64,000 nucleotides of DNA from Thermoguttaceae bacterium (GTDB lineage: Bacteria; Planctomycetota; Planctomycetia; Pirellulales; Thermoguttaceae): positions 1 through 64,000 of the forward strand of contig JARKPK010000104.1 of the NCBI GenBank assembly GCA_029975295.1. Direction: 5' to 3'. Below the pieces are notes generated by a model, which searched no databases, was not told the origin of the DNA, and worked only from the letters and a program-made list of their open reading frames with translations. Shown here in pieces: positions 18,458 to 27,759 of the stretch; the stretch's first letter is position 1; the number at the start of each line of letters is the position of its first letter. A program made the position numbers and the translations under genes.

Positions 18458-21400
18458 TTACTGCGGGAACACCGGCCCGGGCAGCGGTTCGGCAGCCGGC
18501 GGCTCAATCCGCGCAGGCCCCTGCGGCTCGACTGCTTGCAGCGCCGCAGGCCGAGGCAACGCCGCTGCGCCCTCGGCAGGCGCAACGACCACGCCGATCG
18601 GATTGGCGGCCGCACCGTCGCCACGGATCACGATCAATTGCACCTCGCGACGCCCGGCGCCGGCCGGCAGCTTCGGCAATGCGACGCGCACGCCCAAGTC
18701 GAACCAGCCCAGGATCTCGGCCTCCGTCTCCGCTCCGTCGACGTTGACCAACACCTGCCCCGGCTGCGGGCCCAGGCCCTCGCCGGCAATCACCACCTCG
18801 CCGCCTTCGACGGTCTCTTTCGGATCGACTCCGAACACGGCCGGATCGACCGGGAAGATTTTGTCACGGGCGATGTTCGCCCCGTTATTCGTGCGGGTCG
18901 CTTCGTTGGTGATTTCTCGGTCGGCGTCGGCAATCACATGCAACGTGGCGAAGGCGACCGGCTTGCCGTCAGCGTCGCGGCCCATCGCGTAGCATTCCAC
19001 CGGCAGGCGGATGTCGAACGATTGGGTTTCGCCCGCCCGAATCGCCTCCACCCGGACTCCCGCCTGCGGCAGCCCGGCCGCCGGCCGACCGTCGAGCGAG
19101 GTGAGCGCCACGACGTTGAACGGCCGATCGATGTCCACATCGCCGTTGTTGCGAATCCAGATGCGGTAGCGCGGCCCGAGCTTCTCGTCCGGATGGCCGG
19201 GATCGACCAACCGCACGGCCAACAGTTGGATGTCGGGCCGAGGGCCGACCTCCACCTTCGCCACATCGACCCACGTGCCCGATTCGCACTCGGGCAGCGG
19301 CTGCCACACCGGCAACGGGTAGTACACCCACACTGGCGCCGGGGCGTAAACGATCGGCCGGCACCAGATGGGCCGCGGGTCCCAAACCGGTTCGCACGAG
19401 AAATGCCAACTCCAGCGGACCCACGGAGTCCAACGCGGATACCAGCACACACCGGCGAAGAAACTGTGGCCCCAATAGTTCCACTGGAAGCAATCGCGGT
19501 GGTAGTGAGGGGCCACGCGACCATAGTAGTACGGCCGCCCGCCCACGTGCACGTTCACATTCGTGCTGTTGATGTTGGTTACATTGGTAATGTTCGTGAT
19601 GTTCGTCGTTTTATTGATCTGGGTGATTCGATCGACGTTTTTGTAGAGTTCGAGCCGCCGAGCGTAATCGCCGCCATGGGCCGCCAAGCGGTATTGTTCT
19701 TCGAGCCTCAGTTTGGCGGCTGTTTCGCCGCGAACAACCTTGTGCAACTCGCCCGACTCGACGCGCTGGGCGAACTTCGACGGCGGCCCGGCAAAACGCT
19801 GTTCCCCGCCCGCTCGTCCTAACTCGCCGCGAGGCCCGCCACGCCCGGGCTCGAAATTCGGCCCAAGTCGTTCGTGTTCGCCCTTGGGCCCCATGCGGCC
19901 CACGTCGATCCCGGGACCGCGCGGCCCGGGGCCGCGATCGCCGGCGCGCAACGGGTCGTCCGAACGCGGCTCCCGATTGTCGCCGAGGTTGCGGTCGATC
20001 CCTGGGATGCGGTCCATCCCCGGCTTGCGATCGGCGTCCGGCCCACGCGGGCCCCCCAGACCACGATCGGCGCCCAACCTACGTTCCGCGCCTAGCGGTC
20101 GATCTTCGCCCGGCGTCCGATCCGCGGTCAAGGGGCGAACCTCGCCCGGGGCGCGATCGGTCTGCGGCGCGCGGTCCGTGCCCGGCATCGATTCTCCGTG
20201 CGGGCCGCGATTGCCGCGCAAGCCGCGATCGATCAACCCCGCGTTGCCTTCAGAGGGAGGAGAAGTCGGAGCATCGGGCGATCCCAAATCGCGGTGCATC
20301 CCACGTTCGACTACGCCGCGGTCTTCACGGCGGTCTTCACGGCCGCCGAGCGGCTCGCGCGGGCCACCGTCGTCTCCACCACGCAACGGGGTGGGTAGTC
20401 GCTGGCGGTCGAGAGCTCCGTTCTCCGGCTTCCCTTCGCCTTCGCGCGGGCCGCGCAAGATCAGCTCCGGATGCCCCGGGGTTCCGCGACCGGCCGGGCC
20501 GGCCGCACCCTCGTTCGAGTCATTTCGCGAAGGAATTTCGCCGCGTCCGCCGAGCAAGCGATCGCGCAACCGTGCGGCGCCCGAGTCGGGGCCGGCTGGA
20601 CCAGCTTCCGTCGCTCCCGGCGCACGCGGCCCGAGAAGCCGCGGTGATTCGGCTGGTCCGGCCGAGCCGGGTTCGTTCCCGCGTCCGCCGGCCGGGCCCT
20701 CTCGCAATGCACGGGGCGTTTCACCAGGCGCTCGACCGGGGACAGGCGGCTCGTCGGGCACTTGGCCGATGGCAGGCGGCTCGTTGTTCGTGCGGCGACC
20801 GGCGGGCAATGCCGGTTCGGCATTAGCGCCGGGGTTCTGCGCAGCCGCGCCGGGCGAACCACTGCGGCCGGGGCCGGCTTCGCGCGGTCGGCCAACGGGA
20901 TTGCCTTCCGTCGCGGTGCGATCGCCCCTCGGTTCACCCGCCGACGCCGCGGGTTGCCCCAGCCGACCGCCGAGCAAGCGTTCGCGGAGTCGCCCGGCCT
21001 CGTGATCGCCGGCGGCTCCGCCGGCAGGCCCAGATTCCGGTGAGGATCGCGGCAGCGCAGGGGCAGCGCCATCCCGAAGACCGCGGAATCGATCGGCCGC
21101 CGCAGGCCCTCGCGGCCCTCCACCGACGCCCGCTGCGTCGCGCGTCGTCGCACCCGCGCCCGCCGGGTTTGCCTGATTCATCGGGTTCGCCGAAGCGCCG
21201 GCCCCGGCAGCGTTTCGCCCGGAAGGACTGCCCGCGGCCGCCTCGGCACCGCGGCGAAGCGTAGGCAAGGGAGACATGTTGGGGGAACCAGAATCTGCGG
21301 CTCGGCCGGCCGCGCCCGCCGGTGTCGAGGGCAACCGGGGGATGTTCTCGCGCCGCTCGAACGCGCGCGGTTCCGTCTTTGGCTCGTTCGGTGCTGAGGG

Positions 21401-22153
21401 CGCAGGCGAACGGCGATCTTCGATCGCAGCTCGAGGGCTGCGAGGGAGCTCGGGGACAGCACGGGGCGTTCTCGGCGACGCAGCGGCATCGCCACCACCG
21501 CCGCGAGAACGGTTTTCAGCGGCGCCGCCTTCCGGTGCCCGGCGCGGCGACGCGGCCAGCGCCCATCGCGAGGCCGGCTCGCTCGGCAAAGCCGTCGCAT
21601 TGGGGGTGCTCGCCGCGGGGCCGGCCGCACGCGCTCCTTCGAGCCGCGGCCCATCGAACCGGCGAAGCGAACCGGTAGTTCGCTCGGGCGTTCTGGTCAG
21701 AGCGGTGCCTGTGGATCGCCCAAGAGCCGGCGGCTGTGCAATGGCGGCCAGAGATGGTTCGGCCCGGCGTGAAGCGGCGGCCGGCGATGGCGATCGGATC
21801 GACCGCGGCAGCGTCGGGGCTTCTACTGCGCGCGGACCGCTGTTGGCCGGACCGGCAAAGCGGGCGCCGGCGCGTTGCGGCTCGGCCCGCACCGCCTCCG
21901 GGGTCGCCTTGGAAAGGCCGGCCTGGAAACGCGGCGCAGATGGCAGTGGCTGCGTTGCCCGAGGCGCGGCCGCCCGCGTTGCCGTGTCTTCACGAGCGGC
22001 CGGAGGGTCAAAAGGGCGGTTGCGCTCCGCGTTCTCCGCCCCGCCGGCACCGGCGCGGCGTGGCGCGGCAGACGCATCGCCCGTCAAGCCCAACTGGGCC
22101 GCCACGAACATTACCCCGATCCATCCGAGAATCAGCAACCATTTGGCAGCCAT
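18458..22153 (-). CDS. Large secreted, mostly disordered Pro/Gly/Arg-rich protein with C-terminal beta domains
   Basis: A 1231-residue protein of unknown function. It starts with a signal peptide (hydrophobic residues about 5-28, ending DASA) after AAGGGA 8 bases before the ATG. Residues about 30-810 are low-complexity, rich in Gly, Pro, Arg and Ala, with short degenerate repeats of the form DR-xPG-x (clear at bases 19960-20190). Then come an Asn/Thr stretch (NITNITNVTNINSTNVNV), an aromatic segment with about a dozen Trp and many Tyr, Pro and His residues (bases about 19260-19545), a CARDB-like beta domain (PDIQLLAVRLVDPGH onwards) and an IPT/TIG-like domain (VSGE-type GEGLGPQPGQVLVNVDG). 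It is probably an exported cell-surface or envelope protein. Domain names are by eye. Confidence 0.75.
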   Translation of the reverse strand: MAAKWLLILGWIGVMFVAAQLGLTGDASAAPRRAGAGGAENAERNRPFDPPAAREDTATRAAAPRATQPLPSAPRFQAGLSKATPEAVRAEPQRAGARFAGPANSGPRAVEAPTLPRSIRSPSPAAASRRAEPSLAAIAQPPALGRSTGTALTRTPERTTGSLRRFDGPRLEGARAAGPAASTPNATALPSEPASRWALAASPRRAPEGGAAENRSRGGGGDAAASPRTPRAVPELPRSPRAAIEDRRSPAPSAPNEPKTEPRAFERRENIPRLPSTPAGAAGRAADSGSPNMSPLPTLRRGAEAAAGSPSGRNAAGAGASANPMNQANPAGAGATTRDAAGVGGGPRGPAAADRFRGLRDGAAPALPRSSPESGPAGGAAGDHEAGRLRERLLGGRLGQPAASAGEPRGDRTATEGNPVGRPREAGPGRSGSPGAAAQNPGANAEPALPAGRRTNNEPPAIGQVPDEPPVPGRAPGETPRALREGPAGGRGNEPGSAGPAESPRLLGPRAPGATEAGPAGPDSGAARLRDRLLGGRGEIPSRNDSNEGAAGPAGRGTPGHPELILRGPREGEGKPENGALDRQRLPTPLRGGDDGGPREPLGGREDRREDRGVVERGMHRDLGSPDAPTSPPSEGNAGLIDRGLRGNRGPHGESMPGTDRAPQTDRAPGEVRPLTADRTPGEDRPLGAERRLGADRGLGGPRGPDADRKPGMDRIPGIDRNLGDNREPRSDDPLRAGDRGPGPRGPGIDVGRMGPKGEHERLGPNFEPGRGGPRGELGRAGGEQRFAGPPSKFAQRVESGELHKVVRGETAAKLRLEEQYRLAAHGGDYARRLELYKNVDRITQINKTTNITNITNVTNINSTNVNVHVGGRPYYYGRVAPHYHRDCFQWNYWGHSFFAGVCWYPRWTPWVRWSWHFSCEPVWDPRPIWCRPIVYAPAPVWVYYPLPVWQPLPECESGTWVDVAKVEVGPRPDIQLLAVRLVDPGHPDEKLGPRYRIWIRNNGDVDIDRPFNVVALTSLDGRPAAGLPQAGVRVEAIRAGETQSFDIRLPVECYAMGRDADGKPVAFATLHVIADADREITNEATRTNNGANIARDKIFPVDPAVFGVDPKETVEGGEVVIAGEGLGPQPGQVLVNVDGAETEAEILGWFDLGVRVALPKLPAGAGRREVQLIVIRGDGAAANPIGVVVAPAEGAAALPRPAALQAVEPQGPARIEPPAAEPLPGPVFPQ

Positions 22154-22882
22154 GATCGCATCCCTTGTTTACCACACCGTTCCAGTTTGTATAATGCGAA
22201 CTGTTCAACACGCCGGCAGCGACTTCGCTCGCGCCACCGCATTTCCTTCGAAGCAACCAGCGTGCCAATTCGCCTTGCCCCGCGCCTGCTCGAAGCCAAC
22301 GAACAACAAACCTTCGTTTTCTCGCCGGAAACTGCGATTGTTCCGTTTTTCGAACAGAACCACCGACCACCGCATCGTCAACCGCACCGAAGGTCCCGCC
22401 ACGTTCGACTGTTATCAAAACCGCGACAGAAATCAGAGACGCAACACTTCGCCACCGCCGGCACTTCGTATGTTTTCGACCGTTTCCCGTGCGCCGCGTC
22501 TCGGGTGCTTCCATCTGAAGCGCACAGCACGCCGACAATCGATGCGGCCGCGCCCCTTTCCCGCCCCATCCATTGTAGAGCTGGCCGCGCTCACCGAACA
22601 TGGCAATTCCTTCCGTCCACGCACATTTGCAGTGTCGGCCGCCGGTCGGAGGCTGCCCGAAATCGCCCTCGGCCCACTGCCGAGCAATTTACGGCGTGCC
22701 CTCGAAACAACAATGCCTGATCTGCGGATCGAATCAACAGCCATCCATTTTTCGTTGATACCAAACAGGCACAAGCCATTCAGGAAGGCGGCCGCCAGCG
22801 CCGAGAATCGCCCCAACGGCGCGATCTGTCCGCTTGGGTCGTCTTCCGTTTTCTGCGGTTCCCTTTACGAGGAGTTCCCACC
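22154..22882. other. Long intergenic region with promoter-like sequence
   Basis: About 730 bases, lower in GC than the flanks, between divergent genes. TATAAT at 22190-22195 on the plus strand is preceded by TTGTTT at 22165-22170 (19-base spacing), a plausible but wide sigma-70-type promoter. The reverse strand offers TATACA at the same place for the minus gene. No coding frame with family character was found. A plus transcript from here would have a leader of more than 600 bases or contain an unrecognised RNA. Confidence 0.4.
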
Positions 22883-24148
22883 ATGCCCGATCACCCTGAG
22901 CATTGCAACAAAATCGAGCCGGCGCGCGTCTCGCGTCGTCGCTTTTTGAAATGGTCGGCAGCCGCCAGCGCTGCTGCGCCCGCGCTGGCCGCGCCTTGGT
23001 TTGTGCCCGGTTCGGCCTTGGGGGCCGAGGGCCGCCCCGCCCCGAGCAACCGTATTGTGATGGGCGGTATCGGCATGGGCGGTAGGGGAACGGGCGTTCT
23101 CGGCTCGTTCTCGTCGTTTCCCGAAGTGCAGGTTGTTGCCGTCTGCGACGTGATCGCCCGGCACCGCGACAACGCCAAGGACCAATACGACCGCAAGTAC
23201 GGCAACAATGCCTGCACGGCCTACAACGACTTCCGCGACTTGCTGGCTCGGCCCGACATCGACGCAGTGTTAATCGCCACGCCCGACCACTGGCACGCGG
23301 TCATCGCCATCGAGGCCTGCCGAGCCGGCAAAGACGTGTTCTGCGAGAAGCCCGAATCGCTGACCGTCAAAGAGGGCCGCGCGATGGTCGAGGCCGCTCG
23401 GCGGTATAACCGCGTGTTTTCCGGGGGCAGCCAACGCGTGTGGGAAGACTACAACTGGTTTCATCGGATGGTCCGCGGCGGTGCGATCGGCCCATTGCAG
23501 GAAATCTGGGTCAGCGTCGGTGGACCTTCGACGATTTGCCCCCTGCCCGAAGAACCGATTCCCCCCGGCGTCGATTGGGACATGTGGCTCGGCCCGGCTC
23601 CGTGGGCCCCGTTCAACCGCGGACGGCTCAACTATCGGGCCTGGCGCGATTATTCCGGCGGCGGCATGACCGACTGGGGCGCCCACGGCTTTGGCGGCGC
23701 CCTGTTCGCCGCCGGACTGCACGAAACCGGCCCGGTCGAAATCATCCCGCCTAACGGCAAAGACGTTCCCCTGCTCACCTATGTGTTTGCCAACGGAGTG
23801 CGGATGTATCACGGCGGCAGCAAGGCCGGCATCCACACATTCAAAGGCGCCGACGGCATGATCTGCGAAAACGATAAACACAAACCCGCCCCGTCGATCG
23901 TCATCCCCAATTACCGCGGCCGAGGCGGAATCAACGGCGACTTCCTCGAATGCGTCCGCACCCGTCAGCGTCCCTTCCGCGATATCGAGGTGGCCCACCG
24001 CACCGTAACCGTCTGCCACCTGGGCAACATCGCCTACTGGCTCGGTCGGAAGATCAAATGGGATCCGGTGAAAGAAGAGATCGTCGGCGACGAAGAGGCC
24101 AATCGCTGGCTTTCCCGTCCGATGCGCGCCCCGTGGCATCTGGGTTGA
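22883..24148 (+). CDS. Tat-exported Gfo/Idh/MocA-family oxidoreductase
   Basis: A 421-residue protein. SRRRFLKWSAAASAAAPALAAP at about 18-39 is a twin-arginine signal. The Rossmann part begins IVMGGIGMGGRGTGVLGSF, with DVIARHRDNAK, and DAVLIATPDHWHAVIAIEACRAGKDVFCEKP holding the conserved EKP of the family. The C-terminal half has the Gfo/Idh/MocA beta-sheet domain. Such enzymes are NAD(P)-dependent sugar dehydrogenases, glycosidase-like hydrolases or related enzymes with tightly held cofactor; in planctomycetes many are exported. GAGGAG precedes the ATG. It probably forms an operon with the next two genes (75 and 242 bases apart). Substrate unknown. Confidence 0.92.
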   Translation: MPDHPEHCNKIEPARVSRRRFLKWSAAASAAAPALAAPWFVPGSALGAEGRPAPSNRIVMGGIGMGGRGTGVLGSFSSFPEVQVVAVCDVIARHRDNAKDQYDRKYGNNACTAYNDFRDLLARPDIDAVLIATPDHWHAVIAIEACRAGKDVFCEKPESLTVKEGRAMVEAARRYNRVFSGGSQRVWEDYNWFHRMVRGGAIGPLQEIWVSVGGPSTICPLPEEPIPPGVDWDMWLGPAPWAPFNRGRLNYRAWRDYSGGGMTDWGAHGFGGALFAAGLHETGPVEIIPPNGKDVPLLTYVFANGVRMYHGGSKAGIHTFKGADGMICENDKHKPAPSIVIPNYRGRGGINGDFLECVRTRQRPFRDIEVAHRTVTVCHLGNIAYWLGRKIKWDPVKEEIVGDEEANRWLSRPMRAPWHLG

Positions 24149-24223
24149 ACTGTTCCGCTTCCGATCCGACGCACATCACCTCGCTCTCACGAGGATTCAT
24201 TTCTCTCAGGAGAATCCAACACC

Positions 24224-26332
24224 ATGCGAACCACATTGCTGACCTCGATAGTTGTCGCTTCCATGTCGGTCGTGCTCGCGCCCTTGGCTTCCGCCGCGGA
24301 GAAGTCGGCCGAGGCGACGGTCTCCCTCGCTCCTAACGCTTCGGCCGAACAAATCCTACAGGCGTATCAGTCGGCCTTGGCCGAGGCCCTCGATCCGGCG
24401 AAGTTCAACGAGGGCGACTCGTTGAAACGGATTGAGCAGTTGATCCACCATGCCGCTCGTCCCGGCGCCGAGGCCGAACGCTCGGCCTGCTGCCTCGCCG
24501 CGGCAACCGCGGTTGAGGCCGAAAAGACCGCGCTGGCCCAAAAGCTTTGGCTGCTGCAACTGCTCAACAGTGCAGGCCGCGAGGAAGTTGTGGCCGTGCT
24601 AGCGAAGCTTCTCGGCGGCAGCGATCCGCTGCTGCGCGAGGCCGCCCGTCGCGCCCTGCAAGCCAACCCGACCGAAGCCGCCGCTGCCGCCCTTCGCACC
24701 GCGGCACAAAAAGAAACCGCGTCCGACTTCCGTGCGGCCTTGATTCAATCGCTCGGAGCGCGCCGCGATACGGCTGCGACGGCCTGGATCGGTTCCATGC
24801 TTTCATCCGGCGACCTTCGGGTGCAGCGGGCGGCCGTCGAGGCCCTGGGCGACTTGGCCGGCCCCGAGGCCGCTGCACTGCTGACCGCTTGGCAGCCGCC
24901 GAAGGAGCTGATCGTACTGGCGGCTGAAAGCCACATGCAATGCGCCGAGCGGCTGGCGGCCGCCGGCAAAACCAACGACGCGGCCGCCATCTACCAACGC
25001 TATTTGGGCACGCCGCAGCGCAGTGTTCGTTTGGCCGCGTTGGCCGGGGCGATCCGCACCGCCGGCGCAGGCGCGGCGTCGATGATCCTCGGTGCGATCC
25101 AAGGCGATGATGCCGACGCTCGATCCGTGGCGCTGGTCGCGGTGGCCGATCTGCCGCAGCCGTTGTTGCCCGAGTTGACGCGACAGTGCCGCTCGTTGCC
25201 GCCGCAAACGGCTGCCGCGCTGCTGGCGGTTCTGGCCGCGCGCGGCGAGAAGTCGGCCCTGCCCGCGGCCCTGCAACTGGCTCAATCCGATAACGTGGAG
25301 GTTCGCAAGTCGGCGTTGCGGGCCATCGGCGACTTGGGCAGCGAGCCGCAAGCGGTCCTGCTGTTCGAAGTCGTCGTGACCAACGATCCCGACGGAGTGG
25401 CCCGCGAAAGCCTGATCCGCTTGCCCGGCCCGGGCGTGAGCAAGGTTCTTGTCGAGTTGTTGGAAAAAGCCGAGCCGGCCAAGAAACAAACGCTGGTGGA
25501 CTTGCTCGACGCCCGCGGTGCGCCGGAACTGGTGCCGGTGGCGCTGAAGCTGGCGAAAAGCGACGACTTGAACCTGGCGCGATCTGCCGTGCGTTCGCTG
25601 GGCAAACTTGCCAAGCCGGAAGATGCCGATGCCATCATCGCACTGCTGCTCGGCGCGCGGAACGAACTCCGCGACGAACTGGAGCGAGCGGTGATGTTCG
25701 TCTGCCAGCGGATTGACGACGCCGACGCCCAGGCCGAACCGGTGCTGAAGGCCTATCGGCAAGCGGACTCGGCCGGAAAGGCCCTGTTGCTGCCGGCCTT
25801 GGGCCGCATCGGCGGGGCGAAATCGCTGGAAGCGGTGCGCGCCGCGCTGGCCGGTGATGACGCGCTGCGCCGCTCGGCCGTCCGCGCGCTGAGCAACTGG
25901 CCCGACGAGTCGGCCATCGACGACCTGCTGGCCGCTGCCGAAGGCGCCAAGGACGCCGGCGAACGAGCCATGCTGCTGCGAGCGGCCGTGCGCGTCGCCA
26001 CCGCTCGCGACAGCAAGCTGCCCGATCCGCGCAAGCTGAGCGTCATCGCCCGCGCGCTCGAACAACTCGAACGCGATGGCGACAAGGCCTTCGCCCTGGA
26101 ACGGGCCGGCGAAGTCCGCCGCATCGACGCCTTGCGGCTGCTCGCTCCGTATCTCGATCATCCGAAACTCCGCACCCCGGCCGGAAGGGCCATCGTTAAC
26201 CTAGCGCACCACGGCGGGCTGCGCAGCCGCGAGAAGCAAGAGTATATCGACGCTTTGAACAAGATCATTGCCGGCAGCGACGACCGCGGCCTGGTCGATC
26301 GGGCGAAAGAAGAATTGGAACGCGGCCAATAG
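24224..26332 (+). CDS. Secreted HEAT-repeat protein
   Basis: A 702-residue protein with a signal peptide (MRTTLLTSIVVASMSVVLAPLASAAE). Almost the entire mature part is built of 30-35-residue alpha-helical HEAT-like repeats, recognisable in LLREAARRALQANPTEAAAAALR, VEVRKSALRAIGDLGSEPQAVLLFEVV, LARSAVRSLGKLAKPEDADAIIALL and LRRSAVRALSNWPDESAIDDLL. It is likely a protein- or ligand-binding scaffold outside the cytoplasm. AGGAGA lies just before the ATG. It sits between two Tat-exported sugar-enzyme genes and may scaffold or assist them, which is inference from position. Confidence 0.85.
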   Translation: MRTTLLTSIVVASMSVVLAPLASAAEKSAEATVSLAPNASAEQILQAYQSALAEALDPAKFNEGDSLKRIEQLIHHAARPGAEAERSACCLAAATAVEAEKTALAQKLWLLQLLNSAGREEVVAVLAKLLGGSDPLLREAARRALQANPTEAAAAALRTAAQKETASDFRAALIQSLGARRDTAATAWIGSMLSSGDLRVQRAAVEALGDLAGPEAAALLTAWQPPKELIVLAAESHMQCAERLAAAGKTNDAAAIYQRYLGTPQRSVRLAALAGAIRTAGAGAASMILGAIQGDDADARSVALVAVADLPQPLLPELTRQCRSLPPQTAAALLAVLAARGEKSALPAALQLAQSDNVEVRKSALRAIGDLGSEPQAVLLFEVVVTNDPDGVARESLIRLPGPGVSKVLVELLEKAEPAKKQTLVDLLDARGAPELVPVALKLAKSDDLNLARSAVRSLGKLAKPEDADAIIALLLGARNELRDELERAVMFVCQRIDDADAQAEPVLKAYRQADSAGKALLLPALGRIGGAKSLEAVRAALAGDDALRRSAVRALSNWPDESAIDDLLAAAEGAKDAGERAMLLRAAVRVATARDSKLPDPRKLSVIARALEQLERDGDKAFALERAGEVRRIDALRLLAPYLDHPKLRTPAGRAIVNLAHHGGLRSREKQEYIDALNKIIAGSDDRGLVDRAKEELERGQ

Positions 26333-26574
26333 CCGGCCGCGGCTCATTCGGCTGTGCCTTGCCGCAAAAGAAACGGCCCCGGGGCGGCTACTATCGCGCC
26401 GCTTCGCGGGCCGTTATACTTTTGTCGCCGCCGGCCTGGGCCTAAACGGGTGTTCCATCGCCGCCGCACAAGTTCGCCGCGCGGCCGATGCGCCCGTTTC
26501 TTCGAACCTTTGCCTTCGCTGGCCGCTGGCTTTTGCGCGCTCTTTGCAAACAGACCCGAACGAGGAGGACCACC

Positions 26575-27471
26575 ATGAAGATTCAACGCCGAGAACTGCT
26601 CACCGCCGGCGCCGCCGTCGGCGCTTCGTTTGCCGTGGCCGGCGCGGCCCGAACCGCCGCCGCCGTCACCCTGCCCGATCCGCCGCAGCCGGCCGTGCTG
26701 AAATTGTCGAGCCAGTTGGGCGTGATCCCCGGCAAGAGCCTGTCCGAAAAACTCGACAAGATGGAACAGTGGGGGCTCGAAGGCGTCGAGTTGCCTGGCG
26801 ACATCGTCGGCAAAGAGTCGGAATACGAGACAGCGATGCGGAACCGCAAGCTGAAGTTCAGCGCGGTCTGCTTCGGCTCGATGAACGGCGCGCTGGTGTC
26901 CGATGATGTCTCGAAGCGTGAACCGGCCAAAGAGCAGTTCAAAAAGGTGCTAGCCGCCGCCGGAGCGTTGCAAACCACCGGCGTCATCTATGTGCCCGCC
27001 TTCAACGGCCAAACGAAACTCACCAATCAGGAAATTCGCGCGGTGCTGCTCGACGTGCTGCCCGAGTTGGGCGAGTACGCCTTGAGCGTCAAGTCGCGGA
27101 TTTTGCTCGAGCCGCTCAATCGCAAAGAGGCCTTCTTCCTCCGCCAACTGGCCGACGCCGCCAGCATCTGCCGCGATTGCAAGAGCGAAGGTGTGCGGAT
27201 GATGGGCGACTTCTACCACATGTTCATCGAAGAAACCAGTGATTTGGGCGCGTTCATTTCCGCCGGTTCCTACTTGCACCACGTGCATCTCGCTTCGCGG
27301 ATTCGCGTGCTGCCCGGCCAAGACGAGCGCTCGTTCGTCGACGGCTTCCGCGGCCTGAAGGTGATCGGCTACCAAGACTATTGCAGCTTCGAATGCGGCG
27401 TGAAGGGCGACCGCGAAGTGGAGATTCCCAAGTCGCTGGCATTCCTCAAGCAGCAGTGGGAACAAGCGTAG
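26575..27471 (+). CDS. Tat-exported sugar phosphate isomerase/epimerase-like TIM-barrel protein
   Basis: A 298-residue protein. MKIQRRELLTAGAAVGASFAVAGAA is a twin-arginine-like signal. The mature part resembles the xylose-isomerase-like TIM barrel (IolE/hydroxypyruvate isomerase group): WGLEGVELPG, ILLEPLNRKEAFFLRQLADAASICRDC, VRMMGDFYHMFIEE and YLHHVHLASRIR have the usual Glu, Asp, His metal-ligand spacing. GAGGAGG before the ATG at 26575 fixes the start, since the frame is open to 26488. With the upstream Gfo/Idh/MocA gene it forms a typical planctomycete pair that may oxidise and isomerise a sugar or cyclitol. Substrate unknown. Confidence 0.87.
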   Translation: MKIQRRELLTAGAAVGASFAVAGAARTAAAVTLPDPPQPAVLKLSSQLGVIPGKSLSEKLDKMEQWGLEGVELPGDIVGKESEYETAMRNRKLKFSAVCFGSMNGALVSDDVSKREPAKEQFKKVLAAAGALQTTGVIYVPAFNGQTKLTNQEIRAVLLDVLPELGEYALSVKSRILLEPLNRKEAFFLRQLADAASICRDCKSEGVRMMGDFYHMFIEETSDLGAFISAGSYLHHVHLASRIRVLPGQDERSFVDGFRGLKVIGYQDYCSFECGVKGDREVEIPKSLAFLKQQWEQA

Positions 27472-27759
27472 CTCCGCGCGTGAACCCCTTCGCGCGGCCG
27501 AATGAATGCACGGGCGTTGGGCCGAAGCAACGCGGTCCGACGCATCGAGTTCAGCCGTGCGTGCAATCGTCCGCTGAGGCTCGGAATGGAAATGCCAAGC
27601 GGCCGACAAACGATGGGCCATCGTCCGCCGAAAGCGGCCGTGTCGCCCGGTGGCCGGGATTGATTTGATCAATAGCTTTCGAGAGTAACCGCTGCCGGAG
27701 AAGTGTGCGCGGTTCGATCGGGCCGCAGTTCTATTCGCCTTGATCCTGAGGAAAACCGT

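Noticed and set aside
19713..22949. Long plus-strand frames (430 and 557 residues) opposite the disordered protein
   Set aside because: They are Ser/Pro/Arg-rich low-complexity shadows. The minus frame has a signal peptide, ribosome-binding site and C-terminal domains.
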